Position numbers and translations under genes: made by a program
Shown here: in pieces, positions 27,101 through 35,483 of the stretch
How positions within the stretch are numbered: position 1 is the first letter of the stretch
Layout of the letters: every line of letters begins with the position of its first letter
DNA from: JBMFVE01 sp049966155
GTDB taxonomy: Bacteria > Bacteroidota > Ignavibacteria > Kryptoniales > JAKASW01
Direction: 5' to 3'
DNA length: 64,000 nt
NCBI GenBank assembly: GCA_049966155.1
Contig: JBMFVE010000006.1
Coordinates: 1-64,000, forward strand
The notes under the pieces: generated by a model
The model's database searches: none
What the model was told of the DNA's origin: nothing
Seen by the model: only the letters and a program-made list of their open reading frames with translations

Positions 27101-30100
27101 TCACCTTATTACAGCCATTTTGCCAATTGCCTCACTGGAGTAAGCACCGTCAATCGTTCTGGCAATAACCTTATACAAATACACACCGTTAGCAAGCATA
27201 TTTCCGTCGTCATCCAGTCCGTCCCAATCAATCCTAACGTAGTTATCTGTGATGCCGTAGGAATGAATTGTCTTTATAAGACGACCGCTTAACGTAAATA
27301 CCTTAATAGTAACATCAATTGGTGTACCCGCACCGCCTGCCGATGACCTTTGAAAAGTAAATGATGTTGAACTGCTGAATGGATTTGGATAATTGAAAAC
27401 ATCTTTAAGTGAAAGATGCTCATTTGATTCAACATCAAAAGTTGCAGTAGCAGTAGAAACATTGTTAAAAACATCCAGCGCGCGAACAGTCACGATGTGC
27501 TTTCCAAAAGACAGACTCGTGGTTACAGGATATGTTACTGTTCCATCCTGATAAGAATTAAGTTCACTCGTATAGTACGGGGCTAAATTGACTGACTCCC
27601 CATTGTCAAAAGTCGCCTGCAAGCTATGGCCGACAGCCACATCGGATAAATTAATTCCATTTCCGGCGTGGATATCAACAATAAGCGTGGGGTTTTGTGA
27701 TACGACATCACCATCTCTAAAATTGCGGGAATCAAAATATATATCTATTTGCGGCCCAACATGATTGTTCACAGCAGTTGTTGATGTACCTCCTACAATA
27801 ACATTGCGTGTATATCCATAACCGTCACTATTATCCGCCTGAAAATAAAGCTCAATCCTCCCATTACTGTTGCTGTAAGATATATCCATTGGTACGACTG
27901 TTCTTGCCTCAAAATGCCCGTTCACTATAGATACCGAACCCCTGAAAAGTATTGAGCCGGGAAAACTGTAGTAAATGTTCCATTGCGGTACGAGCACTCT
28001 CCTGTCTGAATCGTAAACAGTCATTAGTCCTGTCCCATTAAGTCCGCTCCATACCGAATTGTCCGGATGGTAGATCGTACCTTTGATATCAAGCCTGTCA
28101 AGAGCCTTAATTTGTTGAACTGTCACAAGCGCATAACCATTTAAGCTGTCTACGCTTGCTCGATAGCGGGGCAAAGCAATACGGACACTTGGATCTCCAA
28201 TGAGTTGATACTTCACGTCGTTTAATGAATATGTTGTTTGTTTTGTCTGAAAAACAGCATCTCCAATTCTCACTGGATTCCGTTGAGAATCACGGTTAAA
28301 GAGGAACGTATAAAGGGTGTTGTTGAAGTATGAATTTTGAGATGAATAAACAACCCGTGTCGCACTTATAACACCAATGCCGCCACCATCTGGTTTAGCC
28401 GTCAGCTGTTCAGCTGCTGCATTATCAAGCGGATCATCATATCTAGCAAAGTCGCACGTGGCAGCAACAAAAAGGGTAAGCCGATTTGAATTGACAAGCT
28501 GTGGCACAGTTACAGCCGTTTCAAATATATGGGTATAAGACCATATATCAGGAGCGCCGTGCCCAACAAAGTTTACAACTAGTGTACCCTGGTTAATTTG
28601 ATTTACAATGTCTGCAGCAGCTTCTGGTTTTCTTCGACCAAGTGTTGAAATAGTTGTCGGATAAAGAGCAAGATAAATTTTCCTCTTATCGAGTTCTTTT
28701 GGTGTATAACTCTCCGCAAGAATTTCTGTCTGTGTTGTATGGAGGTCCCGGTCATCGTTCCCTCCGCTGGTGGGACCATCATCACCTATAAATGTTATAA
28801 GATTTCGCCAGGGACCGTAGTCGGGTTTGGATTCATATTGGATAATCTTATTTACCATAGCCTGGGCATCAGCTACTGACCTGGCAGGGAGTCTGCCTAT
28901 GGACATTTGTATTGGCGAAAACATGAGAGGCGACTTCACCTGAACAAAGTAATCGTCTGAGGCAAAGGTGCCTATCTGTGAAAGTGATTCATCAGACTCA
29001 TAAGGAGGAATGTATTCCGGCACAGAAGCAACCTTATTTTTGTAATCGTATGTCCCATCGCCAAGAAGGAGTACATAGGATGGCAAAGTGGTTGCATTGT
29101 TGTAAAGATACATAACGTAGTCACGAATCGCGGTAGGGTCTGGTATACCACAGCCAAATTCATTATAAATCTGGGTGGTGACAGCAACCTGTGTCTTAAG
29201 ACCATCAAAGCTCCGCTTAAAATTTGCAAGCTGGTTTGCCTGATCAACAAAGTCGGGTGGAGTAATTATAATCAGATCTGCTCCAGACGTCTGACCGCGA
29301 AGATTTGAATTACTTACCGGTGTAATTTTTGAAACAGAAAGATAGCCGTTTGGACCAACAGCGTAAAACTCATGTGGAACTCCGGATGATACCTGAGCTG
29401 TAAAGGTCACAGACCCACCCTGAACCGAAAGAGGAGTTATAAGCGCAACGTTAGAAAAGTCGGTAACATCGAAAACACTTACTGAATCTGACGAAAATCC
29501 GCTAACAGTGAACCTGACAGTCCCGGTGGTGTCGGGAGAGGTAAAATCAAGAACGTCGTTTACCGCAACAAATTGACGTCGATAAAAAATTTCATACCAG
29601 TCAATATAACCGGTGGCGGTCGAAGAACTGGAATTAAAGACAAACTTCAGTGCACTCCTCCCGTCCGGCAAATTCCCGGGCCCAACAAAAGTTGTTACAG
29701 GAGATTCATTGGCAAAGTTTCCCTGGTCATCGTTGTAATATACGACAGGTATAACAACTGTTCCTAACTGCGTTCCTGTGGCGTTTTCATACACCTGAAA
29801 ATAGTTGTACTGATCGCTCCTGGCAACAACTTTGAATCTGTACGTTATACTGGAATCAGGATCCAGACCTAAAAGCTTGTTTACAAAAATAGCAGTAGAT
29901 TGATCAGTTGACCCTGTTGCGGGTTTAAGTTCAGTCCCAAACCAATCTTTTCCGGAAGACAAAAGATTATATATCTCATCTTCTTGAAAGATCTTTCCAG
30001 GAAAGGTTGTTGGCTGGATAACGTTAGATGATTGCACACTTGGTACTACTGGCATTCCCTTTGATGGTTGGCCATTAAACGTAAGGAAGTAGTAGTTTAC

Positions 30101-31066
30101 TTCTGTATAATGATTGAGATAATGCGAATAGGTTTTTGTAACTGAATTATATGACCATTCTCTCGGTGATTTCCCATAAAAAACAACGTAGTCCTCCGGG
30201 TCAAACTTATTGTTGCCATTTGCATCGTATATGTAAACTGAATTTTCGATAAGTTCCTGAGGCCTTGGAGTGCGTGGATCCTGGGGGAGTTCTGTTCCAC
30301 CATTGTTAAATATCCTGATTGTATTCATCTGAATCTGATCAACAGGCACACCTGAATTTTTCAAGACACTTTGAGTAATTTTATAAATTCCGCTCGTTGT
30401 TACAGGTATCTCATACCATTGACCCTGAGAAAGAAGACTCTGGGAGACTGTTTTCATCAAGCGCGGAGCTGTTTTTATAACCGCATTCTTGACCTGTTGA
30501 TAATTCACCAATAGATCGGGTAAAATCTTATCCTCTTTAACGCTTTCAGACATGACATCACTTCCAACAGAGGAAATCCTTATTACGGCATTTTTAAGAA
30601 TTGAATAAGAAGCATTTGTACTGTCATATATATATGGATAAACCCTGATCCTTACAGCAATATGTCCGCGAATTTCAAAAGGCTGATCAAAGGCAATGAA
30701 TTTGTTGATGAAAGTTGGGCTTGGCCCCTGCAAAAATGCTTCTCTCTTGACCGGCGGCAACCCCGAATAGCTGGAATAGTCAATTTGAGAGGCTTCTACC
30801 TGAATATGTTTTGAAAAAACACCAACAAGTATCGGGACATATGTTCTCATGTAAGTATCTGTGCTGCCATAATCAGTTACCCCATTCCTGAAAACCAGAT
30901 TTAAAAAGCTATCTTCTCCAATTTTCACAGTGTCCATTGCCAGCAGTTCAGGAGCAACCCTGATGACAGTAGAGCTGCTTCCCTCACTGACTACACTTAC
31001 GTTTTGTGCCATTGCCAGCGATGAAAAAGCGAGGAAGAATGCAATATGTAATTTGATAATTCTCAT
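27101..31066 (-). CDS. porU: Type IX secretion sortase PorU (C25 gingipain-like)
   Basis: PorU is the cell-surface transpeptidase that removes the C-terminal sorting domain of T9SS substrates and attaches them to the surface. Counting from ATG 31066, the catalytic His is H836 in NFVGHGAPD and the Cys is C871 in VAATCDFARYDD, both intact. The N-terminus has a signal peptide (MRIIKLHIAFFLAFSSLAMA). The C-terminus has its own sorting-like domain (FNYPNPFSSST ... GVYLYKV). A start 16 codons upstream (31114) is open, but would fall inside a terminator hairpin and put a charged segment before the signal. The total length of about 1320 aa fits the family. It is the first gene of the porU-porV unit. 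Confidence 0.94.
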   Translation of the reverse strand: MRIIKLHIAFFLAFSSLAMAQNVSVVSEGSSSTVIRVAPELLAMDTVKIGEDSFLNLVFRNGVTDYGSTDTYMRTYVPILVGVFSKHIQVEASQIDYSSYSGLPPVKREAFLQGPSPTFINKFIAFDQPFEIRGHIAVRIRVYPYIYDSTNASYSILKNAVIRISSVGSDVMSESVKEDKILPDLLVNYQQVKNAVIKTAPRLMKTVSQSLLSQGQWYEIPVTTSGIYKITQSVLKNSGVPVDQIQMNTIRIFNNGGTELPQDPRTPRPQELIENSVYIYDANGNNKFDPEDYVVFYGKSPREWSYNSVTKTYSHYLNHYTEVNYYFLTFNGQPSKGMPVVPSVQSSNVIQPTTFPGKIFQEDEIYNLLSSGKDWFGTELKPATGSTDQSTAIFVNKLLGLDPDSSITYRFKVVARSDQYNYFQVYENATGTQLGTVVIPVVYYNDDQGNFANESPVTTFVGPGNLPDGRSALKFVFNSSSSTATGYIDWYEIFYRRQFVAVNDVLDFTSPDTTGTVRFTVSGFSSDSVSVFDVTDFSNVALITPLSVQGGSVTFTAQVSSGVPHEFYAVGPNGYLSVSKITPVSNSNLRGQTSGADLIIITPPDFVDQANQLANFKRSFDGLKTQVAVTTQIYNEFGCGIPDPTAIRDYVMYLYNNATTLPSYVLLLGDGTYDYKNKVASVPEYIPPYESDESLSQIGTFASDDYFVQVKSPLMFSPIQMSIGRLPARSVADAQAMVNKIIQYESKPDYGPWRNLITFIGDDGPTSGGNDDRDLHTTQTEILAESYTPKELDKRKIYLALYPTTISTLGRRKPEAAADIVNQINQGTLVVNFVGHGAPDIWSYTHIFETAVTVPQLVNSNRLTLFVAATCDFARYDDPLDNAAAEQLTAKPDGGGIGVISATRVVYSSQNSYFNNTLYTFLFNRDSQRNPVRIGDAVFQTKQTTYSLNDVKYQLIGDPSVRIALPRYRASVDSLNGYALVTVQQIKALDRLDIKGTIYHPDNSVWSGLNGTGLMTVYDSDRRVLVPQWNIYYSFPGSILFRGSVSIVNGHFEARTVVPMDISYSNSNGRIELYFQADNSDGYGYTRNVIVGGTSTTAVNNHVGPQIDIYFDSRNFRDGDVVSQNPTLIVDIHAGNGINLSDVAVGHSLQATFDNGESVNLAPYYTSELNSYQDGTVTYPVTTSLSFGKHIVTVRALDVFNNVSTATATFDVESNEHLSLKDVFNYPNPFSSSTSFTFQRSSAGGAGTPIDVTIKVFTLSGRLIKTIHSYGITDNYVRIDWDGLDDDGNMLANGVYLYKVIARTIDGAYSSEAIGKMAVIR

Positions 31067-31074
31067 ATCTAAAT

Positions 31075-31119
31075 AAAAAAGCCGAATGATTCGCAGACCA
31101 TTAGCGAACATCATCCGGC
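31075..31119 (-). terminator. Terminator-like hairpin just before porU (candidate attenuator)
   Basis: On the minus strand GCCGGATGATGTTCGC (31119-31104) pairs with GCGAATCATTCGGC (31094-31081) over about 14 pairs with two bulges, followed by TTTTTT. It lies between the porU promoter and the porU ATG at 31066. It either ends transcripts from the upstream sugar operon, attenuates porU, or both. Confidence 0.8.
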
Positions 31120-31172
31120 AAAATTAACAAAGTCCGCCAAAGGTCTTGACCATGCACTTCTTATTAACCTTT

Positions 31173-31186
31173 AACGAACTTTCGTT
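31173..31186. promoter_or_regulatory. Inverted repeat in the porU leader, possible operator
   Basis: AACGAA and TTCGTT are separated by two bases, 28 to 41 bases downstream of the porU -10 box. A dimeric regulator could bind here. No regulator is identified; the ROK protein encoded 1.1 kb away is one candidate. Confidence 0.3.
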
Positions 31187-31213
31187 ATTTCCTAGTCCTT
31201 ATTTATCGGGTCA

Positions 31214-31242
31214 AATATAACTCAGCTATTAAAATGAGTCAA
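31214..31242 (-). promoter_or_regulatory. Sigma70-like promoter of porU
   Basis: On the minus strand TTGACT (31242-31237) and TATATT (31219-31214) are separated by exactly 17 bases. The boxes are the same as those of the pilin promoter near 10.0 kb. The predicted leader of porU is about 140 nt. Confidence 0.7.
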
Positions 31243-31332
31243 GAACAGAGTTTCAGCGAAAAATTGATGAGCAAATGTTATAACAACAGGCTGGTGAAAT
31301 TGAAATTTTAGCCTGCTTCGACAATGATAGGT

Positions 31333-32184
31333 TTAAGAAATTTCCCATTTGACTTGCCATTGGAAAGCTCCCTCTGGTTGGACAAAAAGGCATTTGCCGT
31401 CGGAATAAGCTTGCGAGAGATCACTTGTAAGACCTGGCACCGGCTCAAATGAACATTCGTCACGCCTCAAGTTGTCTTCATCCGGATAGCCAAGGTTGTT
31501 CCACCACACGCCTATGGTTGGAAAAAGTTCAGCAGGAAAACTCATGGTTACACTTAAACCATTCTTATAGGTCCATCGAACACGACCCGCAGAAACATTT
31601 TGCAAAAACAACATTGAGTAAGAATATGAGGGATGATTTATAAGGTAATGACTGATTTCGCCTTTTTTTAATTCAATAAGTCTTTGATGATCCCAATCAT
31701 AAGTAAATTGAAAGTCTGGAAATTCAATATCCCTTATTTGACTTACGGCAATTAGTGGATGCATTACGTGTTGAAATGGAAGTGTGTCTGTCCCCTCATT
31801 CTTTACCTCAAAACTCCATAGTACTGAGTTGTCATCAAAATCCATTCTTCTCATGAAATGCAGCGGGAGGATTTTACTTCGCGTTTCAAAAATTAAGTGA
31901 TTTGAACCTTTAGTGACCCCCCATTTTAACCAGCATAATTCACCATGATCAGGAATTTCAATATTTAACTTGGGGTACTGACACGCTACCACAGATGGAA
32001 AGCAATCATCATATCCGTATACAGGACGATCTTCGTATCTCCCATGCACTTTCTCTGGCGGTCGAAATTTAAGTGGCCTATCCTTTAACAGAGCAAAGCC
32101 TTTGTACAAAATCTGTTCAATTCTTCCACCGTCTTCAGTAGAATATCTCACCGTCCACTGTTTTGAATTGAAGATGTCAGTCAT
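31333..32184 (-). CDS. Galactose mutarotase-like (aldose 1-epimerase superfamily) protein
   Basis: This cytoplasmic 283-aa protein has the all-beta galactose mutarotase-like layout. It has GGRIEQILYKG near the start, YGYDDCFPSV and PDHGELCW in the middle (the HGE/HGD strand carries a catalytic-type histidine), and the C-terminal block DECSFEPVPG, whose Glu matches the catalytic base position of aldose 1-epimerases. It would interconvert alpha and beta anomers of a sugar. It is the last gene of the sugar operon, 100 bases after the ROK regulator. DUF4432-type or other mutarotase-like proteins without epimerase activity are possible. After the stop, an inverted repeat CAGGCT/AGCCTG at 31288-31316 could be a weak terminator. 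Confidence 0.72.
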   Translation of the reverse strand: MTDIFNSKQWTVRYSTEDGGRIEQILYKGFALLKDRPLKFRPPEKVHGRYEDRPVYGYDDCFPSVVACQYPKLNIEIPDHGELCWLKWGVTKGSNHLIFETRSKILPLHFMRRMDFDDNSVLWSFEVKNEGTDTLPFQHVMHPLIAVSQIRDIEFPDFQFTYDWDHQRLIELKKGEISHYLINHPSYSYSMLFLQNVSAGRVRWTYKNGLSVTMSFPAELFPTIGVWWNNLGYPDEDNLRRDECSFEPVPGLTSDLSQAYSDGKCLFVQPEGAFQWQVKWEIS

Positions 32185-32283
32185 AAATCATCTATCGTAC
32201 TACTGCAAAAAAGCAGCCTAGCTACCATATACGGTCTTTGGGTAAAGAAGTAATCAATACAATGGCCGGTTAGATATTTCTTT

Positions 32284-33501
32284 TTAGACATGGGCAGACG
32301 GGTTAAGATGCTCGACATCAAACAATTCCTCAGCCAGATAAACAGCAACTCCAAGAGCACCCGCTTTATTACCAAGAGAAGATGTAACAAACCTCACATT
32401 ACGGTTCAGCTGAACTAAAGAATGCTTCATAGCGTGAATACGTACAGATTCTATTAGATAAGGGGTGGCCATAGAAACGCCTCCACCGAGTATTATCAAA
32501 GCTGGATTTAGCAGGTTTATCAGTATACCAACTGCTGAGCCAAGATATCTGCCCGCCTCCTGAAGTATTTCTATTGAAAAATCATCCCCAACACTGGCCG
32601 CTTTTAATACAGCTTCTGCATCAATCTGTTCAATTGTCAAATTTTGCTCTCTTGTCAAAATTGTTTTAGCACCATGCAAAATCCTCTCCCGGGCAATTCT
32701 CGTAATGGCCCTGCCTGATGACACAGTTTCCAGGCACCCTCTTTTTCCACAGTAACAAAGTTCACCATTTTTAACAACCTGGATATGACCAAACTCCCCG
32801 GCGTAGCCATCTTCACCATAATAAACCTTCCCATCAAGAATCAGCCCTGCACCCAACCCCCAGCCAACATTGATACAGAGTGCATTCTTGACATCCTTTG
32901 CTGCTCCAAACCAGCGCTCTCCGTATGCCATTGCTTCAAGATCATGCTCCAGATGTACACGTTTGGCAAAGCGATTTGAAAGGACATCTCTTGCAGGTGT
33001 TTCGCCAAAATTAAAATACGTTTCTCCAAGCCCTTCTTTTCCCTTGACCATACCGGGCAAGGAAATGCCTATTCCCAGTAGCTTGCTCCAGCTGACATTT
33101 GCTTCTGTTAGAACCGTCTTTATCTCCTTCTCGAGGTCATCCAGCAGCCTTATGTCATTGCTTAATTGAATAGATTTTCTCCTAACGTCAGCAACAATTT
33201 TAGTTTCCAGATCAAGGATTATAAAATTTGTAAACAAACGACCGATATCTATCCCAAGTATGTATCCAGCTCTGCCGTTTAACTTTACTATCGAAGGGGG
33301 GCGTCCTGTTTGATTAACACGCACTCCATTTGATTCAATCAGCAGACCTTGTTTCTTTAATCTCTTAACAGTGTTGAGCACAACCGGCAGCGTTATTCCT
33401 GTCCTGTTTGCAAGTTCGCTCAGTGATAGCGGACCTCCATCCAGCAGTGCCCTTAAAATAAGGTTTTTTCTAATTTCATATTTCCTGTTAACTCTATTCA
33501 T
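32284..33501 (-). CDS. ROK-family sugar-responsive transcriptional regulator
   Basis: The 405-aa protein has an N-terminal winged helix-turn-helix (about 12-58: LSLSELANRTGITLPVVLNT) and a ROK domain. The ROK domain begins ILGIDIGRLFTNFIILDLE (81-99), and the zinc site is H239 of EFGHI with C249, C251 and C256 in CYCGKRGCLE. It resembles NagC/XylR/Mlc repressors, which bind a sugar or sugar phosphate and release DNA. It lies four bases after the nucleotidyltransferase gene and before the mutarotase-like gene, so it probably controls this sugar operon. The operator is not known. Confidence 0.93.
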   Translation of the reverse strand: MNRVNRKYEIRKNLILRALLDGGPLSLSELANRTGITLPVVLNTVKRLKKQGLLIESNGVRVNQTGRPPSIVKLNGRAGYILGIDIGRLFTNFIILDLETKIVADVRRKSIQLSNDIRLLDDLEKEIKTVLTEANVSWSKLLGIGISLPGMVKGKEGLGETYFNFGETPARDVLSNRFAKRVHLEHDLEAMAYGERWFGAAKDVKNALCINVGWGLGAGLILDGKVYYGEDGYAGEFGHIQVVKNGELCYCGKRGCLETVSSGRAITRIARERILHGAKTILTREQNLTIEQIDAEAVLKAASVGDDFSIEILQEAGRYLGSAVGILINLLNPALIILGGGVSMATPYLIESVRIHAMKHSLVQLNRNVRFVTSSLGNKAGALGVAVYLAEELFDVEHLNPSAHV

Positions 33502-33505
33502 TCAG

Positions 33506-34381
33506 TTAAAAAGTTATACCCGAAAAATGATTTTCCAAATACCTTTGCACCGGGATAATGTCTTCCTTTGCGGTAAGGTCAGGCACGTGCTCGGACAAAG
33601 GGAAGCAATAAAGACTTTTGGGATACTTCGCAACCATCATGTTAACAGCTTCGGGAAGTTCCTTTTCGTCCCTCACAGGATGAAATGGGACAGATTCCAA
33701 GAAAGGATAAATCATATCACGATTCAGAGAAAAAATGTTCATACTTACTCCAATTGTCCCATCTGATGTTCTAGCTTGGTTTATTTCCTCTCCTGTGGGC
33801 TTTTCTATTATACGCAATAAAAAGTTTTCTTCATCCTTTAGGGTTACTGCAAATTTTTCAATGCGTCCTGTATCAAATTCCAACGCGTTTCTGTCATAAT
33901 CTATCATCGCATTCAGATAATTATGTTCAAGCATTAATTTAAGAGCTTTTTGTGAATAAAGATTATCACTATTGCACACCGTAAAGCGCTCCCCTTTCCA
34001 TTCTGGCATTGATTCGAGTGCAACATGGAGAGCGTCAGCAGTTCCAAGTGGTTTTTCTCTCCCCGCAGGTATTTTCTGAACGGAATATGATATCTTCAAC
34101 CCGTAAAAATTGTTTGATTTATCGCTGCTTCCATAATATTCTCGGATGCTTTCGTCCTTCTCGCTAATAACAATGACCACATCACGATATCCTGCCTGCC
34201 TTGCATTGTAAAGCAGGTAATCTAAAAACGGCCTGTGGCCTTTTCCGACCCCAATCATTGATTTTGCCTTTTCGTTAGCATCTGATATCAAAGCCCTATC
34301 TATAATCGTTCCTGGAGCAGCGGATTTTTTCATTCTTGATGAAATGCCACCAGCCAGGATTACCAGTTTCCCGTTTCGCAT
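33506..34381 (-). CDS. Sugar-1-phosphate nucleotidyltransferase
   Basis: This 291-aa GT-A-fold nucleotidyltransferase should couple a sugar 1-phosphate to an NTP, giving an NDP-sugar and pyrophosphate. The N-terminal loop VILAGGISSRMKKS is a variant of GGxGTRLxP. SMIGVGKGHRPFLDYLLYNA, LGTADALHVALES and the metal-binding FTVCNSDNLYS follow, and RIIEKPTGEE is the usual EKP motif. It has no left-handed beta-helix acyltransferase domain. Its ATG overlaps the stop of the GHMP kinase gene by one base (TAATG), so the two enzymes are probably made together and act in sequence. Nucleotide and sugar specificity are not evident. Confidence 0.88.
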   Translation of the reverse strand: MRNGKLVILAGGISSRMKKSAAPGTIIDRALISDANEKAKSMIGVGKGHRPFLDYLLYNARQAGYRDVVIVISEKDESIREYYGSSDKSNNFYGLKISYSVQKIPAGREKPLGTADALHVALESMPEWKGERFTVCNSDNLYSQKALKLMLEHNYLNAMIDYDRNALEFDTGRIEKFAVTLKDEENFLLRIIEKPTGEEINQARTSDGTIGVSMNIFSLNRDMIYPFLESVPFHPVRDEKELPEAVNMMVAKYPKSLYCFPLSEHVPDLTAKEDIIPVQRYLENHFSGITF

Positions 34382-35463
34382 TAATCCAACTCCTTATCAA
34401 CTCTGGTTCCTTCATCAACGTTAATAATAAATGCCTTACCACCGGATTTTTCTATTGCTTCTTTTACTTTTCGTGGATTCTCAGGGGCATAAGCAAACAT
34501 ACACCCCCCTCCACCTGAACCATTAATTTTAGCGCCATAGGCCCCTGCTTTTAACGAAGCATTAATCATTTTATCGATCTTTGGGGTTGAAATTCTCAAA
34601 ACATCTCGAAGAACCTCCTGATGCTCATTCATTAATTGACCAACCAGCCTGTGGTCAGTCGGGTATGCTTCCAAAACTTTCAGGGCTTCTCTTGTTATGT
34701 CTCTATTCCTGATCGTTCCTCTCAACAACTCAATTTGCTCATTGTCCAGGCTCCTCGAGTAAGTATCCAGCTCTTGCATTGAAACAGTCTGCAAAGAGAA
34801 CTCGGGATATGATCTTTGAAGTTCTTTTACAACTTTTAATGTACGATTCTTAACTCTGGCTAAAATAGTCTTTGTATCTTTCGGCTCACCAGAATCACCT
34901 AAAACAAAACTACCGAGATTTACTGGAACTTTTCTGACACGAATCTCAGGATAGGATTCCAGGTAAATTACCCCTCCCAACGAGGTGGAGTACTGATCCA
35001 TCATGCCACCTGGTTCAGAAAACTCGAGTACTTCTGCCTCGTAAGCGTACTGTGCAATTTCCTCTGGACTGAGCCTCCTATTCTGGTCGCTCATCATTGA
35101 AAGAAAGTTTATCCATGTCACCACAAGAGCTGACGAGCTTGAGGTTCCAGCATTTATTGGTATTTCACCATGGACGATGCATTCTAAGCCAGACGAAAAT
35201 GTGAAGCCATGCTTCTGCAAGACATTAAATGAACTTTTGAAATAATCTCTGTCATGTTCATAAGTCAGTAATGGTTCCAGAACAAATTTTTCTTCCCTTC
35301 CAATATCAGGAAGATGAAGTAACACCAAGCGGTCAGCCGTTTTGTGCCCGCGCACTGAAATTCTCAATGAGATTGCAGAAGCAATGATTGGTAGATTAAG
35401 ATAATCCTGATGTTCTCCAAAAAGGCATACTCTGCCCGGGGTAGAAATCTGTAATTCGATCAT
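34381..35463 (-). CDS. GHMP sugar kinase, galactokinase-like
   Basis: The 360-aa cytoplasmic kinase has all three GHMP motifs: PGRVCLFGEHQDY (9-21), matching the galactokinase signature, the ATP loop PINAGTSSSSAL, and NGSGGGGCMFAY near the C-terminus. EPGGMMDQYSTSLGG matches the catalytic-aspartate region of galactokinases. It should phosphorylate the anomeric hydroxyl of galactose, N-acetylgalactosamine or a related sugar. It is 20 bases after the symporter gene and overlaps the nucleotidyltransferase. A glucuronokinase, arabinokinase or fucokinase-like specificity cannot be excluded. No galT-like transferase is in the window. Confidence 0.88.
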   Translation of the reverse strand: MIELQISTPGRVCLFGEHQDYLNLPIIASAISLRISVRGHKTADRLVLLHLPDIGREEKFVLEPLLTYEHDRDYFKSSFNVLQKHGFTFSSGLECIVHGEIPINAGTSSSSALVVTWINFLSMMSDQNRRLSPEEIAQYAYEAEVLEFSEPGGMMDQYSTSLGGVIYLESYPEIRVRKVPVNLGSFVLGDSGEPKDTKTILARVKNRTLKVVKELQRSYPEFSLQTVSMQELDTYSRSLDNEQIELLRGTIRNRDITREALKVLEAYPTDHRLVGQLMNEHQEVLRDVLRISTPKIDKMINASLKAGAYGAKINGSGGGGCMFAYAPENPRKVKEAIEKSGGKAFIINVDEGTRVDKELD

Positions 35464-35483
35464 TTTTTATTATTCCTGAGTAT

